A DNA stretch of 64,000 nt. Origin: Pycnopodia helianthoides. Its lineage: Eukaryota; Echinodermata; Asteroidea; Forcipulatida; Asteriidae. The number at the start of each line of letters is the position of its first letter. The first letter of the stretch is position 1. The stretch spans positions 16,416,138 to 16,480,137 of the forward strand of contig CM063252.1 of assembly GCA_032158295.1 (NCBI GenBank), in the 5' to 3' direction. The position numbers and the translations under genes were made by a program. Positions 1 through 11,865 of the stretch are shown one piece after another. The notes under the pieces are model-generated. The model worked only from the letters and a program-made list of their open reading frames with translations, did no database searches and was not told where the DNA came from.

Positions 1-155
1 AATTACATCTTTCTCAAAAACTACATTAACTCAGAGGGAGTTTTTTTCCTCTCACAATGTTTTATACTATCAGCAGCTCTCAGGTGCTCCTTTACCAAGT
101 AAGTTTTTTTTATGGTGGTGTGTTCCTGGAGTAATTACCCAAAGTATCCACTGCT
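1..155 (-). mobile_element. TTAA element, family C, truncated by the window start
   Basis: TTCTCAAAAACTAC, TCAGAGGGAG, CACAATGTTTTATACT and TACCAAGTAAG match in order the left half of family C copies at 10551-10937 and 14760-15147, in reverse orientation. The far end is decayed (TAATTACCCAAAGTATCCACTGC). Confidence 0.6.
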
Positions 156-883
156 TTTGCGTATTAAGAGACAAGGCAACCACTGCACAGCCTTAGAGGC
201 CTAGCGATCCCAATACACCCTGTCAACGTTGCCACTGTCTGGCAATTGAAACGAGACGAAAAGCCAACAAGCAAGAACAAGATACATGACATTTTTTTCT
301 TCTTCTTCAAACTCGCCGGTAGATACCTGTGCCCGAGCAGTGTGTCATGAACACATGTTTGAAAGACTTCAAAAGCCAACCAATGTACAAATATTTAAAA
401 CGTGCGTCGCACTGAGATATTTAGACGTCGTAGCGATTCAAAAACGAAAAACCCTCCAGTTGGGCGGTAACTCTTACAGCTTGGTTCTTAAAGGGCACAT
501 TTTGTATATGTTAATTCATGGTCCAGACATAAATGAATAACTTTTGGGGCTATTTCAAGGACGGCAATCAGATAAGTCTTCCGGTATCTCAATTCTACGC
601 ACGCCTTTAACATTCCTTACAAAATGCCCGCCGCCTGTGCCGGCCCAGTCGCGTGGTAACCACCCGGGAGTTTGATTGGCACGCGCCCCGTCAGGACGCA
701 GTTTGAGTTTGATAGCGCACGGGCGGGTTGGATAATAAGCCGACGGGTGGCTAACACGGAGTCCCATATGAACTATAATGCAAACCAAACCGACTGCGTA
801 ATTGGAGGAATAGTTTGCCTGTTTCAATGTGGAGGCCATGCGTCTCGCTCGTACACGAAATACATTCAAGAGTTCGATCACCT
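156..883. other. No gene seen
   Basis: Unique-looking sequence with a GC-richer patch at 625-760. Frames on both strands are short and lack splice or family support. Confidence 0.5.
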
Positions 884-1229
884 TTAAAGCACATTGCATA
901 ATATTGGCAATTGTCAAAGACCAGTATCTGCACTTTATGAGACTCAAAATGTACATGAATAATTAATTTGTGGAAGTTTAAGCTCAATTGATCATCGGAG
1001 TCACGAGAAAATAGTGGGGGAAAAAAAAACATTATAGGTTTTCAATTTTTCAAATATCGGGTTTGGGACACGCGAGATCCGAACTAATTGTTTTACTTAT
1101 TTCCTAAAAAATATAGCATTTCAAGCAAAACTGTTTCAAGGGAATTTTTCTACCATGACCATATTTATAGCATATGCGCAAATCTGTGAAAATTTAACCA
1201 ATCTTACCAATGTTGTGTACACCCTTTAA
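884..1229 (-). mobile_element. TTAA element, divergent relative of family B
   Basis: Flanked by TTAAAG on the left and CACCCTTTAA on the right. Internal blocks (AGCTCAATTGATCATCGGAGTCACGAG; ATCTTACCAATGTTGTGTACACC) align with family B in reverse orientation but with many substitutions. The central palindrome has decayed. Confidence 0.6.
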
Positions 1230-1589
1230 AAATGAAGTACGTTATAACATTTTGATAGTTTTTTTTAGTGTTAACGAGAACAATAAATCCATCCCTAGTT
1301 TAGAACACAAAATCTACCATAACCCACCCAACTTTTCGTTGGTAGGCAACAATTTGGAGGAAACTCTTCAGAGTTTTTGCCAAAGAGGTGTGTAAAATGT
1401 TGGCCACAGCGTGTTTTGATTTGCCAATCTAGACTTAATGTGTGTTCGGATCGAAAGCCAATCATAATCACTGGACTTCAGAGGGACATTATTTCAATGG
1501 AGATCAAGTGCTACCGGTATATTTATACAACATACTAAGGTTTTACACAACAAATGCAACTACAGCTGTCAATAAGGTAAAGGGTGGAA

Positions 1590-1790
1590 CATTAAAAAAA
1601 CAAATCCCCGGTCAATTCTGACCCGGGATCCTCACACATTTTGTGGGTCAGGCTGACTCGTGAAACTGATAAACAAACATTTTTTTTTTAAATCGGAATC
1701 TGCGACAGTTTTGACTCAATTTGGGTCATTTTTGACACAGATTCCCGGTCATACTGACCCACAAATGGGTCAGGTCCCACCGGACATATA
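1590..1790. mobile_element. GGGTCA-type repeat element
   Basis: Dense GGTCA and TGACC motifs in both orientations (CCGGTCAATTCTGACCCGGG near the left, CCGGTCATACTGACCC and GGGTCAGG near the right). It shares motif order with 37685-38052. The ends are worn and approximate. Confidence 0.5.
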
Positions 1791-2132
1791 ATGGTCAAAT
1801 AAGTGTATGCAAACCAAAATATTTTCAATTATTCATTGGCAAAGCTGAGAAAACAATAAATGAGCAAATCGGCAGATCAGCTGCGAAGTTGAACACCTGT
1901 AGGTTATTGTTGCAGTATTAAAATGTTTCATTTTTGTTATCATGATAATTATTTCAATTGATCACTATGCTTCGATGCACAGTTCTATCCAAACAAATAC
2001 AATACCGAATTAGCCTTTGTAAATTCCGTTGCTATTGATATTACAGTATAATATTCGTTTGGACTATGATATTATTGCATTTCGGTTTATTTTAACTGCC
2101 GGTTTGCAGACTACACGCGGGAGTAATTGACC

Positions 2133-2474
2133 TTAAAGGTCCTGTACACTATTGGTAAGATCGAAAAACACAATGTTCACAGATTCACACATAACTTACA
2201 TGATTTAAAGTAAGTAATGGTAGAAAGGGTTCCTTAAAATATTTCTGCCTAAAATGCTATCATTTCTGAGAAACGAGTAAAACAATAGTAATTATCGCGC
2301 GCGATAATTTGAAAAAACAGAAAACACATAAGATCTCTTTTCACTATTTTCGCGTGACCTCGATGACCAATTGAGCTCAAACTTTCACATGTTTGTTTGT
2401 TCATGCATATGTTTAATCACACAAAATGTGGACACTGATTTTGAGCTGCTACCAAAAGTGTACAGTACCTTTAA
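2133..2474 (+). mobile_element. TTAA element, family B
   Basis: Begins TTAAAGGTCCTGTACACTAT and ends GTACAGTACCTTTAA. It contains the central palindrome TTATCGCGCGCGATAA near 2297-2312 and the shared block with GTGACCTCGATGACCAATTG. About 340 bp, no coding capacity. Confidence 0.85.
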
Positions 2475-2691
2475 CATACATCACCGGTTGAGTAAGCAAG
2501 GTTGGTCATGTGACCGGTTGGAACTGGTGAAGTGTGGGATTCAGGTTTAGTTCTGTGTCATTATAGTAACAGTCATTATGTTTCTTCGGTTGAGACCTGG
2601 ATATTTATTGTATTAGTTTCAATCAAGACTGGTCGGTATAATAACCACTTTGTCTGTAATGGTACTTGCCGTTATGCCTGGATATTATTTT

Positions 2692-2730
2692 AATAAACCA
2701 CTCGATATCTAAACGCGTGTGGTTTATTAA
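2692..2730. repeat. Short hairpin
   Basis: AATAAACCAC and GTGGTTTATT form a 10-bp stem around a 17-base loop. No terminator context; noted as structure only. Confidence 0.4.
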
Positions 2731-3077
2731 CTTGCTGTTATCAATTATAAGTTTTGTGTACCAATTTATTTAATAAAGAATTAGCCCTCTAGAGGGACAC
2801 TGGACCATGTCACAAGAGTCAAATCCACTGCTTGACAATGTAAATGAACTGAGTTCATGCCAATATTGAAAGAAGCTTATTGTGTTACTTGACGTTGATG
2901 GCTACAACACGACGTTTGTAAAGATTAGGAGCCGAACGGCATAACATTTATATAATAAAAAGCTGAAATTTGAGGACACTTCTACCAGTACAAAATATAC
3001 TAGCAGTTAACTCCGTGAGCATGAAGTCCTTTTGCAGATCACAAATAGCATACATAGAGGAGTTAAATCTCATACTG

Positions 3078-3125
3078 CGCTGTGGATGAGTGGATGTTAC
3101 GACGCTGTGGATGAGTGGATGTCAG
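3078..3125 (+). repeat. Short tandem repeat CGCTGTGGATGAGTGGATGT
   Basis: CTGTGGATGAGTGGATGT occurs twice, 27 bases apart, just left of the 3210-4972 element. Confidence 0.75.
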
Positions 3126-3369
3126 CTCATTGTGGAATGCATCAGGGTCGACTTGTCCCCCATTTAGAACAGGCAAAAGTACTGGTATCATAAAATAGTG
3201 CTAAGTCTACAGTCAGCGCGCAGCCTGTGCTATAATGAGCCGATCGGCGAATCTTATTTGCAGAAAAAAACAGTCTCGTGCGTTTTGGAAATGCGCGAGA
3301 AAATCCGCGAGTTGAGGAGGGCTCCTGCAAAAACACTTGGGAAACTCGGAAGGTCATTGCTGGGTCAAC

Positions 3370-3377
3370 ATGGATTG
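3370..3377 (+). CDS. Candidate start exon (MDW) of a small spliced gene, part 1
   Basis: CAACATGGATTG is followed by GTGAGTAC, a good donor, leaving ATG GAT TG in phase 2. The next strong acceptor on this strand, at 4127-4128, leads an exon whose only open frame needs exactly phase 2, so the two join as M-D-W-P-T-S-Q. The candidate lies inside the 3210-4972 terminal-inverted-repeat element and may be a captured or element-encoded exon. The upstream 3230-3369 stretch could be its 5' UTR. I do not recognise the product. Eight coding bases are weak evidence alone; only the phase match and splice signals support it. Confidence 0.2.
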
Positions 3378-4128
3378 GTGAGTACATTTTCAGAGATATG
3401 ATGCGTGAAAAAAATAAGATTTTCACCATTTTTCACGACGTTTTTGGAACTAAATTACCTTTTAAAATGTGATGAAATATATGAACTTTTCTAGACATAC
3501 CATCATATTTCGGGTGCTCCTGACTGTTTCTCACAGAATTCGTTCAAACAGAGTCGATATTTGCGTTGTTCGAGGGTGATGCTGTCGATACATGTCACAT
3601 TTATTTCTGCCAGACCGGGAATACATTTTTGGGGGGCTTTGAAAAAAACGAAATTTTCAGTTTTTAGCGGATAACACGATAGTACATGTGACGTCATAGT
3701 CGCACTGGAGCTGTGAATTTCCTGTACTTCTCGCGTGTGTAGAAAAACCATGAGAAAAACGGAGGTGACGAACGTAGTTTTTTTTTAACTTGTAACGTGT
3801 ATTACCAATTACGTGATAAAATAAATAGTTTTTATTTTGAAGTTTTTTATGAATATTATGTTGCCCAAAATGACAGAAACATCATGTGACACAGGGACTA
3901 AATGACTTACGATTGTAAATTCATGTTCAAATTTTTATTATTATTATTTTGACATTTTTGTTGTTTTGTACTTGTATGGAAAAGGGGGGCGGGCGCTTCC
4001 TTCCTTTTAGAAAAGCCGGGACAACAAACATTTTAAAATTATATCTGGTCTAATTGAGTAATATGCATCATCACGTATCTGACGGTATCGTCTAATGTAA
4101 ACTCTTTTTTTCCCCACCCCAACTACAG

Positions 4129-4211
4129 GCCCACCAGCCAAGTGATCTTCCTTGGGCTTGGTTCAGGCACAAAAGCAACTGGTGATTCACTTACAACTGT
4201 ACAAATACAAG
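4129..4211 (+). CDS. Candidate internal exon of a small spliced gene, part 2
   Basis: A long pyrimidine tract (CTTTTTTTCCCCACCCC) and ACTACAG at 4122-4128 form a strong acceptor. The 83-base exon is open in one frame after one base (P-T-S-Q-V-I-F-L-G-L-G-S-G-T-K and onward to T-T-V-Q-I-Q) and ends at CAAG|GTATTT. Joined to 3370-3377 it gives about 30 codons from an ATG. No downstream exon was found; the next plausible acceptor (near 4342) leads to a stop after a few codons. The opposite strand is also open here, so the coding claim is weak. No family is recognised. Confidence 0.2.
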
Positions 4212-5020
4212 GTATTTCTATTTCTAATTGCCATACAACATACGAAGTTTTTTTTATTATAATTTCGCTATGTCTCAAATGAAACCCCTCGAACGAAATC
4301 ATTTTACAACGAAAAAATAGTCTGGTAACCATGTGCTCTCCCAGCCTTACATTAAGTTACACGTCTTCACGGTGGATGCCATACCCTGCTCCACTGGACT
4401 AAGCCAATTGTTCGCGATATGTGATTGGACAAGAATTCTCCAGATCTTGAGTGATGACCAATGAAAATTGCTGTATTATAAATAGATATGGCTGCCTACG
4501 GAAAATTTCAACGTTGTGTCGAAGGCCTGTTCTTGTGGGATATTTCGGGTGCTCTTGACTGTTTCTCAAAGGATCGAGATATACCATGGCCTTTCTAGGA
4601 AAGAGGAATAGTTAAACTACACATACATGGGTAGGTTGTTTCTGCCGGTCGTTGGGAAAGGGAAAAAAATCCGTTTTTTTCATTGACCTTTTTTTCTGGA
4701 CATTCACGTCTTCATTTTCGTTCAAAAATTTCTCTTTTTGATCATCAAAAAATTTATTTTTATGAACAGAACATTAATTTGAATCATTCTCCAAGTTGGT
4801 AGGCCCTATATACTTTTAATTTTTTTTTTTTTTTTTTTTTTAAATCGTTATCATATTTTAAATGTTTTATGAAAATGGCGCGTCAAATCTCATTACGTAT
4901 GCATAAACCGGACGGTCTATGCATACGTAGCAAATCAACGGAACGTGTTTTCAACAGGCTGCGCGCTGACTGTCTAGATGTGTCACGCACTTTTCCTGAG
5001 CCCCGGAGCGATTGAATGAT

Positions 5021-5414
5021 TTAAAGGAACATTACAGAATTGGTAAGAAAAAAACTTGTAAAATATACTTTTTGATCACAGATTTACATACAACTTACAC
5101 GGTCTAATGATGATGATAGTAGAAAACATCCCTTATAAATATTTCTGTCTGCAATGCCATATTTGATGAGAAAGGAATAAACTAATTTTCCGATTGGAGT
5201 TTATCGCTCAGTGAGCGTTTTATTCATTTGTTGAATCTATTTGATTCCATGCAAATGTGTAATCGGTTTTTCACTATTTTCTCGTGACCTAGATGGCCGA
5301 TCGATCTCAAACTTCTACAAGTTTGTCAGTTTATGTATATGGTGGGTTACATGACGTGCTTACACTGCCAGCAACTGTTTTGTTAGCAAAACCAATTCTG
5401 TAATGTTCCTTTAA
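5021..5414 (+). mobile_element. TTAA element, family A
   Basis: Starts TTAAAGGAACATTACAGAAT and ends AATTCTGTAATGTTCCTTTAA, a terminal inverted repeat of about 24 bp including TTAA. The central CGCTCAGTGAGCG is near-palindromic. About 394 bp, non-coding. Confidence 0.9.
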
Positions 5415-5739
5415 CATTATTTTTTATTTATAACACAATTGAAAGGAACATTTCTACGGTTGTAGTCTGTTTGTGTGCGCAGGCTATGTCCAGTATGACT
5501 GCATTACATGAATGCTGCAAGGAAATAAATTTTAGCACACTGTGTTTCCCGAACACCAATCATATGACTACAGTTCAGTTCGGTTCATTTTCCACAGTGT
5601 CAAGTATCAAATAATGATTGCAATAGGTGAATAATACATAAAACATAATACAGCATTATTTCATATTCGGGCTGAAGTGAATAATCAGCATGGGAAATGG
5701 TTGATACTGTGGAGAGGCACAGTAGGAAGTAGAGATTGT

Positions 5740-6195
5740 TATAGGGTCTGGGCCCCTAGGCATGCCCGTGTATTGAGTTGAGTTGTATTATTATTATTTT
5801 TTTTTTTAAAGTTACCGGTTGTAGAAGAAAAGGGAGGTGAGTTGGCCCGGACGAATTGGTAATCAGGTACAGGGCTCGATCTATATACATAAACATACCA
5901 TAATGTACTATTTATCTGACATAAGGTTAAGGAAGGTTGGCAATTTTAGGTGTAAGTTTGGAAGGTAGTGCATTCTGCTCATATCAGCCAGGCTCCCGGT
6001 GGATGATTATACCAATGCCTACATCATTACGGACTGTGGAGGGGGTAACCGTGTTTCAACCCCAGGAGAAGGTGGCAACGTGCCCCTAGTGACATTTGAT
6101 TTGGGTCGACAGCCCAAATCAGTTAAGAGCATAGCCCTCACCTTGATAAGGCCTTGTGATGTGGAGCGATATCTCTTTAAAAAAAAAAAAACACT
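5740..6195 (+). mobile_element. Possible retroposon ending in an A tract
   Basis: A GC-richer block ends GATGTGGAGCGATATCTC followed by A-rich sequence. The frame 5999-6208 contains V-T-F-D-L-G-R, superficially like a discoidin domain, but is short and lacks splice support. A LINE 3' end is more likely. Confidence 0.3.
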
Positions 6196-7351
6196 AACAA
6201 CAAACTAACAATAGACGTAAACAAATATATGCGACATGTCAGCAGTGTACTAGGGAAGTATGTGTATTTTAACGCGTGTTGTTATGTGGTATGTATTTCT
6301 GTCATAAAAACTCTAAAACAGTAACTTGATATGATAGAATGAGAAGCAAACTTCGTGCGGTTTCTGACACGACTAACAGACCGGCTGCAGTGAAGGACTG
6401 AAAATAGACCGGCAAACCTCGCGTGTAGTCGAACATTTTTTGGGGACCACTTTGGTCCCACGTGCATTGCGTTAACACGTGAAGGGTACAAAACTCCCGC
6501 ACTACGGGGTCCAAATGTTAAACAAAAAAACGCGCGAGACTTGCACAGTTTATTCCGAAAACCAGGTGATGGTCGTTTAATTCACGACTTCAAACATAAT
6601 ATCCTGCGCTAGCTTTTCGTTGCAGCCGTGATGATACGTTGGTTGTACTTACTGAAGCGTGGAGTTCGACTGGTGATTTATTTATTTATTATTTGTTCGT
6701 TAGGAGGTGGAATCCATGCGTAAATAACGACTATGCTAACGACGCGAAATATTGGCCATCAGGAAATGAATCAGATTCTACTACGTCACACTACAATCAA
6801 GTTGCTCTTGGTGCTAATTTTTATGTTTTTTATGCAGGATTTTATATGTTTTAGTATATACAAATAAACAACCCGTATACGTTCGTGTTAGGGGCTTAAT
6901 TAGGTTAACTTGCGGGTAAGAACAAACATACATCAATAAATAAACAATCAAACAAAAAAACAACAGCAACAACAAAAAACAACCAAACAAGCAACCCACG
7001 CAGACAAAATTCAATATACATTCAATGCCTGGTTGTTTCTTGTAGTAGATATCCAATAACACACAGCAAGTAGGCCTATATCAATTGGTTCATTTCGCCA
7101 ATTTTCACCACTTTCACGCCGTCCTAATGAGTTGAAAATGTCACACCTGCAAACCAGACCTACGACTATCGCATGGAGTCCAAAAGCCCTTTTCAAACGA
7201 CAGCAATTTAGCAGGGGTCCCTTGCTTTATTGGAGCATGGTTGTGAAATTTTACAAATTGTACTTCGTGTGAAAGGACAACAATGTTTGGGACTGTCCGA
7301 GGTCCCTAGTGGAATCTTCTCAAACATTGATACATTTTGCTGAACGGTTGT
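6196..7351. other. No gene seen
   Basis: The frame at 6639-6854 (with N-D-Y-A-N-D-A-K-Y-W-P-S-G-N) looks mildly coding-like but has no ATG-plus-splice support or recognised domain. The rest is AT-rich. Confidence 0.4.
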
Positions 7352-7851
7352 TCGCTGGTTACCAGTGATGTGTGCACTATCATATCGCATAAGGGTTGTT
7401 AGTTTTTAGCTTCAGCTGTTTGAAAGCTCGCTAAATCAGCTATGCTCGATGACAAGAAATGTTTGCAGCAAGGGACATTGGTTAATTTTGTCGTCGTGTG
7501 AAAAGGGCTCAGAGGGCACTTGGGTAGCGGATTAAAACTGTCCAGGGATTGCCGTTATTGAAAACCTCATCACTTTTCTCTTGATACGTCACATGATACG
7601 TCATCGCTGGTTACCAGTGATGTGTGCACTATCATATCGCATAAGGGTTGTTAGTTTTTAGCTTCAGCTGTTTGAAAGCTCGCTAAATCAGCTATGCTCG
7701 ATGACAAGAAATGTTTGCAGCAAGGGACATTGGTTAATTTTGTCGTCGTGTGAAAAGGGCTCAAGAGGGCACTTGGGTAGCGGATTAAAAACTGTCCAGG
7801 GATTGCCGTTATTGAAAACCTCATCACTTTTCTCTTGATACGTCACATGAT
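7352..7851 (+). repeat. Two-copy tandem duplication, 252-bp period
   Basis: TCGCTGGTTACCAGTGATGT begins at 7352 and again at 7604. The copies match through CTCTTGATACGTCACATGAT, differing by two single-base length changes seen by eye. A recent duplication with no gene inside. Confidence 0.9.
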
Positions 7852-9332
7852 CTGATAAGCCGATTACCCCGCTGACCTCCGATATTATCGATCACAATAA
7901 TGACCGATCCTTAGGTTGCTTATTCACATAAAAAAAAAACCGTTGGGGCCGTCGGTATAGGCGTTTTCAAAAAAAGGCAATCACTCTATACAAAGTGCAC
8001 AAACCCTCTCGACAATCCTTTTGTTGTGTCGCAGACGACTAGACATTCTTAATGAAGCCGTCCATTTCAAAATTCTTTTTCAACTTCTTCTGCACGGCGA
8101 TTTCTATCCACCGTTTATGTTCACAGTGATACACTTTTGCAACGCATTGTTGTAAATACAAATGCACAGAGAGGAAAGCAAGTTTTATGTACGGTTGAAA
8201 TTTAGCCAGGGTCCAATTCCATGGCTCCGCAAAAGTACATTATAATGTGGGACGTAAGCGCATAATTCTACGATTATTATTCATAAACGATAAACAGAGC
8301 CATGATATTGGGCCCATGTGTAACGATGCTTTACCCACCCACCCCCCTCCCCCTCCCCCATCCCCACGGCTACATTTGCCCTCATGTCCGCACTTGTACA
8401 TACAAAAACATCACAGTTTAAACTTAGATTTGTGGATTTACAATTTGGAGCGGGTAGATTTGGCTTTTGATTGTGTATTTTTTAACAAGTCTAAAAGCCA
8501 TTAACAGTTTCGTTCTGTAAAGAAGCTAGAATGCTACATTCAAAAGACTTATTTCATAACCTAAGATCCCCCTAAGTTTAAGATTGAAGATTAAGGATTC
8601 GAAATTAAGTTAAGGATACAAAATAGGAATAGTACTTATCGAAACTGCTCACGTTTTTATTAATTAGTGTAATTTACGACCATGAAAACATTTAACGGCC
8701 CGATAAACCATGGAGGAAGGAATAAACACAGAATGCCATTTTGACATCGAATTCAACCCATTTCTGCTTCCCCGTCCCCCCAAAAAATATTAAACACTAA
8801 TTGGAAACACCATCACAGTACGTTGGACATGTGTTTTTCGGTTTGATGACCACGAGGTTATGGAAGTCTAACCATGGTCGATGTAGACTGCTTCTTGATA
8901 ATGACTGCAACTATTGCCCTAATTAGACGCAGCGGGCTCTGTTGGGGGTGGGTTACCGAGGGGCAAACGCCCTCTACAAGGTTGCGATCTGGGCATGATC
9001 CGCTTTTCAAGGCTGGCTGAAATCCTATCTACGGGTTATCCCTTTAAACGACAATGTGACTTTTAATCTATTTCGTAAACAATATGATGTGATGAGGCAG
9101 CACGACGGGCGGTCTTACCCCGTGACGAGACTCCATTCTACAAGGGCAGGGTGGAGGGGGTGGTGCGTACCTCAAAAAGCCGTTTAGCTGCCGAATTTGT
9201 TTTCGAAAACACCCTGAAACTCAAAACTTGGATCACATCGAAATGACACTTTCTTCAAGTTCTTTCCGATCCTACTGATAACACAACCTTGGATACATTG
9301 TCCTTTGATGAATATGTGTCCCAGATACATAA
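7852..9332. other. No gene seen
   Basis: Unique AT-rich sequence with a C-rich patch at 8335-8375. No recognised repeats or exons. Confidence 0.4.

Positions 9333-9388
<56 letters not shown>
9333..9388 (+). repeat. AAC microsatellite
   Basis: About 18 uninterrupted AAC units. The poly-Asn, poly-Leu and poly-Val frames over it are artefacts. Confidence 0.95.
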
Positions 9389-9759
9389 TACACACCTTTA
9401 TGTTACTTTCATGTGCTTTACAGGTAGGGTCATACTTTAGTAAAGATCCTAAAAACATTATGAGTGGGAGGAAAACCCCAGGGAAATATTCCAGGGAAAA
9501 CCCACGCAATCAGGCAGGGACTAAAAAACCCAATCCACGTAGTGCCCCGGTGTGAATTGGACGGGGTCCCCAGAGGTGGAAGGCAAGGCAAGATACCACC
9601 ACGCCAACCTGACTGCCGACCTTTTATCACCCCCCCCCCCCGTTTTATCAACAAGTAGACACCGTATTCAGATGAAACTTGCATAGGAGACCTTTATTGC
9701 TTCCTTATTGAACATTTGGCCTATAGATCAGTATCACGTCACAATCTCTGACCTTACAT

Positions 9760-10122
9760 TTAAAGGTATTATACAGGATTGGTAGAGCTGACAAAACAGT
9801 CGCAAACAAAGTTCATGCTATGCGTGATTAACCATATACATGAAATAACAAACCTGTGAAAATTTGAGCTCAATTGGTCATCGAGGTCACGAGAAAATAG
9901 TGAAAAGAGACCTTATGTGTTTTCTGTTTTTCAAACATCGAGTTTATTATCGCGCGCGATAAAAACTATTGTTTTATTAACTTCTCAGAAACGATAGCAT
10001 TTTAGGCAGAAATATTTTAAGGAACCCTTTCTACCATTACTTACTTTAAATCATGTAAGTTATGTGTGAATCTGTGAACATTTGTGTTTTTCGATCTTAC
10101 CAATAGTGTACAGGGCCTTTAA
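9760..10122 (-). mobile_element. TTAA element, family B, reverse orientation
   Basis: The right end CAATAGTGTACAGGGCCTTTAA is the family start read backwards. The central TTATCGCGCGCGATAA palindrome is intact. Confidence 0.85.
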
Positions 10123-10259
10123 GGTGTAAAATTTGTATCAATTTATGCAACCGTCAATCGAAAACTTGATCAGAGAATCGATTGAGCAGGCACGACCCTT
10201 TCAACGGTTCGATAAAACAAAATCCGCTTCAATAATATTAACCTTTTTTTTCAAATTGT

Positions 10260-10430
10260 TCACCGGCCTTATGCTTGAAAGGGCGAGGGTACCAATGCCT
10301 TTTTCTATTTTTGCAAAGGGCGCCTCTATGACTGAGGAAATTGTAAAACCCTACTTGAACGTTTCAATGGGCACCACGGCAATGACAAGGGGGGCATTGA
10401 GGCAATTGCCGCGGTTGCCTCCGTGACGTA
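10260..10430 (-). repeat. Dispersed repeat (CACGGAGGCAAC family), reverse
   Basis: Read in reverse, GTCACGGAGGCAACCGCGG, TTGCCTCAATGCCCC and AGGGTTTTACAATTTCC follow the order of the copy at 21845-22030. The frame at 10133-10426 lies over it and is not a gene. Confidence 0.5.
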
Positions 10431-10550
10431 TGCAGTCATAGTTTTCATTGTATAGCATAGTGACATCTCAACAAAACGCAATAAGGTCACAATACGACAA
10501 GCCCATGCGAGGACTGTGGTTTTCTAGAAAGCACGGCTTTCTCAAAGTTG

Positions 10551-10937
10551 TTAAAGGCAGTGGACACTATTGATAATTACTCAAAATAATTATTAGCATA
10601 AAACCTTACTTGGTAACGAGTAATGGGGAGAGGTTGACAGTATAAAACATTGTGAGAAACGGCTCCCTCTGAAGTGACATAGTTTTCGAGAAAGAAGTAA
10701 TTTTCCACGAATTTGATTTCGAGACCTCCGAATTAGTTTTTGAGGTCTCGAAATCAACCATCTGAAAGCACACAACTTCGTGTGACAAAGGTGTTTTTTT
10801 CTTTCATAGTTATCTCGCAACTTCGACGACCAATTGAGCTCAAGTTTTTACAGGTTTGTTATTTTATCCATATGTTGAGATACACCAAGTGAGAAGACTG
10901 GTCTTTGACAATTACCAATAGTGTCCAGTGTCTTTAA
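10551..10937 (+). mobile_element. TTAA element, family C
   Basis: Begins TTAAAGGCAGTGGACACTAT and ends GTGTCCAGTGTCTTTAA. The centre is an inverted pair, GATTTCGAGACCTC and GAGGTCTCGAAATC. Nearly identical to 14760-15147. Its minus-strand open frames are element sequence, not genes. Confidence 0.85.
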
Positions 10938-11388
10938 ATCAGACAAACAAGAAGACGGAAAAAGAACAGTGTTATGGGGCCGGTATTGTTTACAGCACAT
11001 CCACTACGATCCAAGATGGCGCCTAACCGGCATTAACGCTTAATAGCTATCACACTGGGGTAGCAGTCCTTATAATAATGGAGGTAGACATTTTCTACCT
11101 CCATGGTATAATGTTCTTCAAGAAATTGAAACCGTGACCAGGCGTGAGAGTTTCCAATCTGATTTCTCTGAGATATTAAGATGTTGGGTTACCGATCAAT
11201 GATTGCAATGGCTCCCCCCAGGATCGGGGTTGGCTGAGCCTGGATCCCGATACACTCAAGGACATTAAAGGGGATGGGAATCAGTAGGCTTCAGGGGGGT
11301 TAACCGTATACGGAATCAGATTACTTTGTTTTCGTCTAAGTAGTGAGTGTGTCATTGTTTACTGGAATAGTAGATTAAATCCCAATCA

Positions 11389-11729
11389 TTAAAGGCCCTG
11401 TACACTATTGGTAAGATCGAAAAACACAATGTTCACAGATTCACACATAACTTACATGATTTAAAGTAAGTAATGGTAGAAAGGGTTCCTTAAAATATTT
11501 CTGCCTAAAATGCTATCGTTTCTGAGAAACGAGTAAAACAATAGTAATTATCGCGCGGATAATTTGAAAAAACAGAAAACACATAAGAGCTCTTTTCACT
11601 AATTTCTTGTGACCCCGATGACCAATTGAGCTCAAACTTTCACAGGTTTGTTTGTTCATGCATATGTTTCATCACACAAAATGTGGACACTGATTTTGAG
11701 CTGTTACCAAAAGTGTACAATACCTTTAA
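11389..11729 (+). mobile_element. TTAA element, family B, damaged palindrome
   Basis: Near-identical to the copy at 2133-2474, but the central palindrome has lost two bases (TTATCGCGCGGATAA). Ends GTACAATACCTTTAA. Confidence 0.85.
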
Positions 11730-11759
11730 CTTATAAATGTCGACACAATAGTCGTTACA

Positions 11760-11865
11760 ATAATTTCACATGACTGATTGACCTTAGACTTTCACAGGTG
11801 TGTTATGTTATGTATATGTTGGGTCATATCTAGTGTGGATGATGCTGGTCTTTGAAAACCAACAA
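11760..11865 (+). mobile_element. Fragment of a TTAA element, right half only
   Basis: ACTTTCACAGGTGTGTTATG, ATATGTTGGGTCATATCTAG and TGGTCTTTGAAAACCA follow the order of the shared right-hand block of family C. The fragment abuts the family B copy at 11389-11729. Confidence 0.4.

Larger units (their letters stand above)
2475..3205. other. No gene seen; small hairpin and short tandem repeat
   Basis: Apart from the hairpin at 2692 and the tandem repeat at 3078, nothing is recognised. TCTA at 3206 is the target duplication of the next element. Confidence 0.5.
3210..4972. mobile_element. 1.76 kb terminal-inverted-repeat element with 4-bp target duplication
   Basis: The 19-bp sequence CAGTCAGCGCGCAGCCTGT at 3210-3228 is repeated as an exact inverted copy at 4954-4972. 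TCTA flanks both sides (3206-3209 and 4973-4976), as expected of a 4-bp target duplication. Inside is a 29-bp direct repeat with one mismatch (3505-3533 and 4540-4568) and the candidate spliced exons. No transposase was recognised, so it is probably non-autonomous. The superfamily is unassigned; a 4-bp duplication narrows but does not settle it. Confidence 0.7.

Noticed and set aside
5999..6208. Possible discoidin-like fragment (V-T-F-D-L-G-R)
   Set aside because: Too short, no cysteine or tryptophan pattern of the domain, no splice sites, and it ends in an A tract like a retroposon.
10133..10426. 97-codon plus-strand frame
   Set aside because: Much of it overlaps a dispersed repeat (10260-10430), no ATG-linked domain.
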